From Sphagnum magellanicum (Eukaryota; Streptophyta; Sphagnopsida; Sphagnales; Sphagnaceae): 64,000 nt of DNA. This document shows, one piece after another, positions 57,641 through 64,000 of this stretch. A model generated the notes under the pieces. That model saw nothing but the letters and a program-made list of their open reading frames with translations, was not told where the DNA came from and ran no database searches. The stretch is from positions 17,344,041 to 17,408,040 of the forward strand of contig CM038917.1 of NCBI GenBank assembly GCA_021904315.1, written 5' to 3'. How positions within the stretch are numbered: the stretch's first letter is position 1; every line of letters starts with the position of its first letter. A program made the translations under genes and the position numbers.

Positions 57641-58961
57641 CTGCTAATCGTGTGGACCAACTTTGATTGAACTTTCAACAAGGAAGGCAATGGAGAACAG
57701 GTTGTATGCCAGTTTAAGCACTGCTGTTTATCTTGCACTGTCCACCTCACAGACCACATTCAGATCAGAATCACTGCTACAATTTTGTACAATCAGATGT
57801 GCTTGTCTGCTGCTGCCAACTTGTTTTGTGGAGCCACCACTGTACCTCTGGTGCAAAAGGTTTGGTATTATGCAGCAGCATGCATGCACATCAAATCCTC
57901 CCCTTGCATTTGGATTTGATCTCCGTGTAAGAGCCAGAGATTGGGTAGAGGTAAATCTGTTTGAATGCATCTTTGTTGGAAGATCTGCAAGTGGGACCTG
58001 TCTGAAAACTTCTTTTACTGTATGAAAACTTGGTTGCTCCATCTGCCTTTGTTGTGTGGATGGAATCTATCTTGCTGCTCATTTCTAACTACTATTGTTG
58101 GGAATGAATCAGCAATGTCCTGATATGTTCTTCCAACCTTGTGCTGCTGATGTTCTCCATGCTGTTGCAGCATTGATCGATTGATCCATTTGTTTGTTTG
58201 CCACTGCCAAAAAGCCTGTTCCAAAGAAGAGCAAGTGAGCTTGATGAATCAGGAGAGGAATCTGGAATACCGGAATGTTGAGGATGACTGTTCTGTGTTT
58301 GTTTGTAGAGAATGATTTGCAAGTGTTTTCTGGGAACAGACAAACCAATCTGTAAAAACAGTGCCATCTTCTTCTAATGCTTCTTCCTCCAGTGGCCATG
58401 GTTGTTGTACAGGATCTGTGATCCTGGATTCCTGATTCCATTCTTGGAAATCAGTAGTAATAAGAGCACGAGATTAAGATTAGCAAGGGCAAAACATACC
58501 CGACCGACCACTCGCCGCAGTTTGCAGGATCCGGATACGCGTGTCCCTCTCATCAGCGGAAAGGTCACCAAGGCCAACGAAAGAGCAAGGATCACCCGGC
58601 CGGCCGGGCGAGGGATCTAGCGGAAGGAAGAAAACCGCAGTCCGACGCATTGGGATTCTTTCTCTCTCTTCGGAAACGCCACGGACGGGCAGCGGAAGCA
58701 TCACCCGGGCGGGGCCAGCGATCTAGGGAAGAAAGGGAGCAGGATCTGCTGTTGTTGAATGCAGAAACGTCACCGGGGCGAGCGAGAGTTCTTCTAGGGA
58801 AAAAGAGGAGGAGGACCGGGAGGGAGGACGTTGCTGTTGACGGCGGCGGCAGCAGGAGCAGGAGCTTCTACTGAAGGAGCTGCACAATAGGAATGGTTGT
58901 GGCGGCCCGCGATAAGCACTAAGAAGAAGAGCAGCAGCACGTACCTTGCGAAAGGAAGAAG
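57641..58961. other. SDG40 3' flank and IDH promoter
   Basis: The first 700 bases are AT-leaning and probably contain the SDG40 3' UTR. From about 58500 the sequence turns GC-rich with recurring CACCCGG, CCGGCCGGGCGAG and GCGATCTAGG motifs: GCGAGGGATCTAG, GCCAGCGATCTAG and GGGCGAGCGAGAG. It looks like diverged tandem units in the promoter or leader of the isocitrate dehydrogenase gene. Confidence 0.5.
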
Positions 58962-60137
58962 ATGGCCCTGCGCTCGACTGGAGGCAGGGTTTCTCCGTTT
59001 CTGCGTCGCTACTTGCAATGGAGGTCGTCTTCTTCGTCCTGCAGGGAATTCCTCGCGGCAACGCCGGCAGCAGCAGCAGCGGCAACAACATCGCAACGCC
59101 GCGCTAATGAAAGATCCTTCTCCTCTGAGCCTCGGAAGACTATCACAGCGACGTTGTTTCCGGGAGATGGAATCGGGCCAGAGATTGCAACCTCGGTGAA
59201 GGAGGTTTTCAAGGCTGCGGATGTGCCGATCGAGTGGGAGGAGCACTACATCGACACGAAGGTGGATCCGCGCACAGGCAGCTTCCTCACATGGGAGAGC
59301 ATGGAGTCGGTGCGCAGGAACGGCATCGGCTTGAAAGGACCGATGACGACGCCAATCGGCAAGGGACACAAGTCTCTGAACCTGACGTTGCGGAAGGAGC
59401 TGGGATTGTACGCGAATGTGAGACCCTGTCTCAGTATCCCTGGTTACAGAACCCGCTACGACGGCGTGGATCTGGTGACCATCCGGGAGAATACGGAAGG
59501 CGAGTATAGTGGCTTGGAGCATCAGGTAGTGAGCGGTGTGGTAGAGAGCTTGAAGATTATCACTCGTCAAGCGAGCAAGCGAGTGGCGGAGTATGCTTTC
59601 CACTATGCGCAGCAGCACGGCAGAAAGCGAGTGTCTGCCATTCACAAAGCCAACATCATGAAGAAGACTGATGGTCTGTTCCTGCAATGCTGTCGTGAAG
59701 TTGCAGAGCTTTACCCTGACATCGTGTATGAGGAGGTCATCATCGACAATTGCTGCATGATGCTGGTCAAGAATCCGGCTTTGTTTGACGTGTTGGTGAT
59801 GCCCAATCTCTATGGCGACATCATCAGTGATCTGTGTGCAGGTCTCATTGGTGGCTTAGGGCTTACACCCAGTGGAAACATTGGTGAGAATGGACTTGCT
59901 CTCATGGAAGCTGTGCATGGTACAGCCCCGGATATTGCTGGTAAGAACATGGCCAACCCAACTGCACTTTTGTTGAGCTCTGTCATGATGCTGCAACATC
60001 TGGGATTGAATGAGCCCGCCGAACAGATCCACAGCTCCATTCTCAAGACAATTGCAGAGGGTAAATGGCGCACCGGTGATCTTGGCGGCACTGCCACCAC
60101 AACCGAGTACACCAAGGCACTTATTGACAACCTTTGA
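58962..60137 (+). CDS. IDH: NAD-dependent isocitrate dehydrogenase, catalytic subunit, mitochondrial
   Basis: Oxidatively decarboxylates isocitrate to 2-oxoglutarate with NAD in the TCA cycle, as part of a hetero-oligomer with a regulatory subunit. The single uninterrupted frame gives 391 aa. Residues 1-56 are Arg/Ser/Ala-rich, with an Ala run (59060-59090), and suit a mitochondrial presequence. The mature part starts [17 protein letters not shown], followed by [72 protein letters not shown] and [14 protein letters not shown]. These retain the substrate-binding serine and arginines and the Asp residues for the metal, so it reads as catalytic rather than regulatory. It lacks introns, unlike most neighbours. 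Confidence 0.95.
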   Translation: MALRSTGGRVSPFLRRYLQWRSSSSSCREFLAATPAAAAAATTSQRRANERSFSSEPRKTITATLFPGDGIGPEIATSVKEVFKAADVPIEWEEHYIDTKVDPRTGSFLTWESMESVRRNGIGLKGPMTTPIGKGHKSLNLTLRKELGLYANVRPCLSIPGYRTRYDGVDLVTIRENTEGEYSGLEHQVVSGVVESLKIITRQASKRVAEYAFHYAQQHGRKRVSAIHKANIMKKTDGLFLQCCREVAELYPDIVYEEVIIDNCCMMLVKNPALFDVLVMPNLYGDIISDLCAGLIGGLGLTPSGNIGENGLALMEAVHGTAPDIAGKNMANPTALLLSSVMMLQHLGLNEPAEQIHSSILKTIAEGKWRTGDLGGTATTTEYTKALIDNL

Positions 60138-60249
60138 AACACATTCTCTTTTACTCAATTCAGTCTTTCACTCAGGTGGGCTTCCACTGCTTTGTATTCT
60201 CATGGCTGCTTTGAAAATGGAGTCTATTCAATTGTGTGTCGCCACCAAA

Positions 60250-60302
60250 GAAGAAGAGGAATGAAGAAGAAGAAGAAGAAGGAAAGAGGAGGAGAACAAG
60301 AA
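60250..60302. repeat. GAA/AGG purine-rich simple repeat
   Basis: AAGAAGAAGAGG-type run in the 3' flank of the isocitrate dehydrogenase gene. Confidence 0.75.
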
Positions 60303-60959
60303 TAAATGCTGAAACCAATGGTAAATTCAGTATTGCATTTTTTGCCTTTGGTGCTACTGGCGCCTTTCTTGTGTTGTCTGCATTTGACCCCTTGTGCATA
60401 AGAAGGAAGGGGGGTTTGGGCCCAAGGGCTCTCAGTATTATAAGAAGCCTCTGTGCCAACCAACACTACAGCAAGGTCTGCTGTTTTCAACTTATGTTAT
60501 TGTAAGTGTATGCTTGTTGCATCCTTATGAATCCAAAACATTCTCAATTTGTTTACAGAAGAAGCTGTGTTTTGTTGATTGAACTCTTGGGGCAACTCTC
60601 CTGATATACGGAGTAGTCAGTACATGTGCATTTTCTTCATCTGTATGTATGTAGGGTTTTTTTGGGTCACTGCTGCTATTTGTGATGGAGGAGGTGTGAT
60701 GGGTGTGACACTTTGTCAGCAACATGACTGTTATATGTTATGACTGCATTCACTGGTGCGGGACTCATTCAAAATTGTTGTTACAGAGAGAGATTTCTCT
60801 GCAATTCAGAGATCTGGTGTGTGTGTTTCTGTGTGTGTCTGTTGGAGTTGTTTGTTAGATCTAGTTATCAACATTATCTACAGCATCAGTTTACTGTTCA
60901 TGTGCAAATTGAGAGGATTCAGAAATGTGCTGCTGCTGCTGCTCCTGCTCCTGCTGCTG

Positions 60960-61384
60960 AGGAGAAGTTTTCATGAAGTAAAAAAGTCTTCCTGCCCCTC
61001 ACCTGTTACAGCACCAACAGACACCACACAGAGAGATACATCTGGAATGAGAGAAGGTCAGTCTCTTTTATGAGCACTTATACTGGACAGCAAAGTTTAC
61101 CACATTTTTGCATGGATCTACAGGAAACCATTTTGCACTTCACCATTGTTTTAAAAGCCCTCAGGAAATGGTTACCTACCTATGCAGATAAGCTATCAAA
61201 TCAGCTTATCTAACATGTGTATCTTTGTAAGGACTGGGAACTTCTACATAACTACAATTTGAGTCAATCTGAATAGAAAAACAGTGTTATGTGTGCAGAG
61301 ACCTTTAACGACGTCAACATGTATGTGTACAGTCTCAAGTTCATGGCGAACTTTCTCATTGGAGTGCAGGATGAGAGCTCCTCG
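60960..61384 (+). CDS. Possible partial gene: two exons of an unrecognised protein
   Basis: Two segments join in phase across a GT-AG intron. One is an exon ending at 61056 (about 60970-61056, reading HEVKKSSCPSPVTAPTDTTQ then RDTSGMRE). The other is 61299-61384, reading ETFNDVNMYVYSLKFMANFL and IGVQDESSS, before a strong GTGAGT donor. The second segment looks like real coding sequence because of its composition and flanking signals. I do not recognise the family. No convincing start exon or later exons were found, so it is either partial in what I can see or a fragment. Confidence 0.3.
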
Positions 61385-62035
61385 GTGAGTGCACCCTCCC
61401 CTTTTCATCGCACCTCAATGCCCTAAAACCTAGTGAGATATGCTTGGACTAACCCTGAGCCCTAATCTAGTAAGCACCTACAAACCAACATCTCTTGGTG
61501 GTTATAATAGGAAGTGCAGATTTTTCTTGGTGTTGATTCTTGCTAGTGTCTGCCTTTAATTTTCTTTTGCTGTTTTAATGAGAAGCAACTGATCTTGTTT
61601 GCTGTAAGTGGTGGGTGTCATGTTTTCATATCTCCCTATTCCCTTTGTTTTTAGAGGAATCTTCAAAATCAATTAATTAATTACTAACCACACAGAGACA
61701 CATCTTTTGCAACAAGATGGTCACCATGTCCAACAAATACATGGAACTCCTCCCATTGTACCATGGACATGCACCATAGAGGTGCACTTTTTTCCTTCAA
61801 ATCAAAGTGATTTGAGGAAAAGTTCTGAACTCACTCTCTCTCAAACAGCAAACACTGGTCATGCCACCTGCTTTTGTTCGAAGCTCACAATTCATGTCTA
61901 AAGGCATTGCAACAATTTCACTTTTAGGTTTCCATAGCTTTTGACAATGGGAGCTCAAATTTTGAACATTTTGGGTAATAGATTTCTCCATAATATGTAA
62001 TGTGGGGGGAGGACTTTTTTCATTTTTCCTTTGTT
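61385..62035. other. No feature recognised
   Basis: Sequence between the possible partial gene and the repeat region. Short open frames only. Confidence 0.45.
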
Positions 62036-62112
62036 CCCATCATGTTCCCTTCCAGTTCCCATCAGGTTCTCAATATGTTCACTAGGTTCCCAACTTGTTC
62101 CCCAAGGGTGTT
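62036..62112. repeat. Short GTTCCCA-type simple repeat
   Basis: Repeated (G/A)GTTCCCA and GTTCTCA or GTTCACT units about 10-12 bases apart, up to CCCCAAGGGTGTTCCC. Confidence 0.7.
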
Positions 62113-62654
62113 CCCAATAACACCTCAAATTAATTTCATATGTTTTGCCCAAAGTCCTCCCCTTCTCACCTATATAGCTTGGCCAAAGGGGGAGGTACTA
62201 TAGAATCTTCTACTTTGGTGAGCCTTCATAGTGTCAACTTTTTTTGTGTGATGGGCCAATCAAATTGGCCCATTGCAAAAACCAAAAAATGGGACTTGTG
62301 AGGGACCTTCAACATATTTTGAATCAAACCAGATGTTTGTTTCCTCACATTTTGATCTCGTGTAGAGTGAGTTGACACATGTTGTAGTTTGTAACCAACA
62401 AAATGTACAAGAAATTACAAGCTTTAATTCTAAAGTTTAATTTGCATCAACCTTTCAATTTTTAATTGTGAAGTTTGATTTGCATCACCCTTGCAAATGT
62501 AAATGAATTGTTGTATTGTTAATAAACTTTGCAACATGTGTTTCCTTGATAGAAGGCTTTTAGGGACAACACAATTTGAAAAACAAAAGACTTAACATTG
62601 CAAATTTAAGACTACATTAACACATGATTCAAATTGACAAACACCAACATAATT
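62113..62654. other. AT-rich spacer
   Basis: No gene, RNA or repeat beyond simple A/T-rich text was recognised. Confidence 0.45.
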
Positions 62655-63480
62655 ATAACAATTAAACACGGGCAACTTATGACTTTCAAATTGAACACCC
62701 CGAACCCTAAAATTGCACATGGTAGACTTGAAACTTTTAAATTGGACATCCCAAACCATGAAATTTAACACGAAAAACTTAAAATCTCATAAATTGAACA
62801 CCCCAAACCATGAAATTGGACATGGCAAATTTGAAACATTCAAATTGGACATGGCAAATTTGAAACATTCAAATTGGACATGACAAACCTAAAACTTTCA
62901 AATTGAACACTCCAAACCCTAAAATTGGATATAACAAACCTGAAACCTTCACACTAGACACCCCAAACCTTGAAATTGGACATGGAAAACTTGGAATCTC
63001 AAAATTGAACACCCTAAACCTTGAAATTGTACATGGCAAACTTAGGATCCCTCAAATTAAACGCCATGTACCCAAAAGATGGGCATTTTAAGCTTGAAAT
63101 CTTTAAAATAACCACCCTAGACCATGAAATTGGACATGGAAAACATGAAACATTTAATTAAACACTTCAAACCCTAATTTTGGACATGGCAAACTTAGAA
63201 TCCATTCAAATTGAACATCCCAAACCCTCAAATTGGACATACCAAACTTGGAATCCCACAAATTGGACACTCTAAACCTATAAATTGGACATGGAAAACC
63301 TAATACCTTGAAATTGCACATGGAAAACCTAATACCTTGAAATTGGACACCTTAGACCTTGGATTTGTAGATGGTAGACCTGAAACATTTAATTTGACCA
63401 TTGTAAACCATGAAATTAGACATGGAAAACCTATAATCATTCAAATTGTTCACCCCATACTCTCACCTTGGACATGACAA
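62655..63480. repeat. Diverged minisatellite of AAATTGGACATGGCAAAC units
   Basis: Fifteen or more units built from AAATTGGACATGGCAAACTT, GAAACTTTCAAATTG and ACACCCCAAACCCTG-like blocks, with periods of about 33-55 bases. Two adjacent 33-base units near 62818-62880 are identical, showing recent local duplication. Fortuitous open frames across it repeat LNTPNxEIGHGKL-like text but are not thought to be genes. Confidence 0.85.
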
Positions 63481-64000
63481 ACTTTTAATGAACTTTTAAT
63501 GAGAAAACACATGACTTAAAAAAAAACAACACATGGACAACATGTGACAACCCATGTATGAAGACCATTAAGGTTATTCATGAACATGCCCATTTCATCC
63601 TTGAAATGTTGTTTAAAAATAATACATGGAGAAATCTCCAAACCTTCATATGCCCCTTTTTTTTATTACACATTCACAAAACAATGAAAGCAAAACAAAA
63701 TCAAAACAAAAAACCAACAAGCTTTCAAAATAAATTAGTCTTCTTCAATAAAACCTTTTGTCTTCCATGAACTTGTTGTTCTCTTCAATCATAATATCTT
63801 TAGATGCCAAAAAGTCATTCATGTTTTAAGCTTCAAAACTCACCCGACATGAACATCAACAATCCAATTTTTTACAATGAAAATCAAGGAATCTAAATGT
63901 TCAATCCCCAATTTAGATCATTGAAGATTTGTAATAACATTAGCGACACTAAAAATTCTTTTAATCTTTATTTGTTAATTAATAATGCCAAGTATTTGAT
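63481..64000. other. AT-rich end of window, nothing recognised
   Basis: Only short A/T-rich open frames. No motif supports a gene. Confidence 0.45.

Noticed and set aside
58794-59687. 297-codon minus-strand frame
   Set aside because: Antisense to the well-conserved isocitrate dehydrogenase frame, with no family match of its own.
59810-60158. Minus-strand frames of 100-110 codons
   Set aside because: Also shadows of the isocitrate dehydrogenase coding sequence.

Overview
The window is nuclear DNA of a streptophyte plant. Every recognisable gene is plant-type: plastid SufD, plastid ABCI11/NAP14-like ABC ATPase, SDG40-like SET protein, YAF9/GAS41, LPP-gamma, plant dNK with an HhH-like N-terminus, and a seven-helix TOM1-related protein. 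Introns are GT-AG with occasional GC-AG, and telo-box promoter motifs occur. Codon use is not biased, introns run from about 0.1 to 1.2 kb, and intergenic DNA is AT-rich with decayed DNA transposons. A non-seed land plant or streptophyte alga seems most likely, but the species cannot be fixed from the sequence.

Layout. 960-7478 (+) is a 15-exon TOM1/THH1-family membrane protein. 7.5-10.4 kb holds a kinase remnant and three sets of local tandem duplications. 10530-14392 (+) is a deoxyribonucleoside kinase. 16226-17747 (-) is a dolichyl-diphosphate/lipid phosphatase. 18460-18771 (-) is intronless histone H4. 21716-24759 (-) is a YEATS-domain YAF9/GAS41 protein with an unusual N-terminal extension. 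25-38 kb is an AT-rich transposon zone. It contains a decayed PIF/Harbinger element with matching ends (25966-30402), a second Harbinger transposase remnant and a possible CACTA end. 38.8-39.7 kb is a broken HRD3/SEL1L fragment between 39-bp direct repeats. 40473-43541 (+) is SufD. 46401-49222 (+) is a USP-like protein. 50742-53830 (-) and 54292-57640 (+) are ABCI11 and SDG40, head to head. 58962-60137 (+) is an intronless NAD-isocitrate dehydrogenase catalytic subunit. 60.1-64 kb has a possible partial gene and minisatellites.

The genes do not form a pathway and look like ordinary housekeeping neighbours. SufD and ABCI11 are both plastid proteins linked to iron or Fe-S biology, but they are unlinked in transcription. 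Exon joins were made by hand from splice signals, reading phase and remembered family sequences. Coding phase closes exactly for TOM1-like (421 aa), dNK (631), LPP (311), YAF9 (393), SufD (543), USP-like (296), ABCI11 (323) and SDG40 (548). I found no tRNA, rRNA, CRISPR or bacterial-type feature. The points most worth a second look are the YAF9 extension, the Harbinger element, the HRD3 fragment, the exon-derived duplications in SDG40, the hairpin after histone H4, and the paired GC-AG introns with the same donor context.
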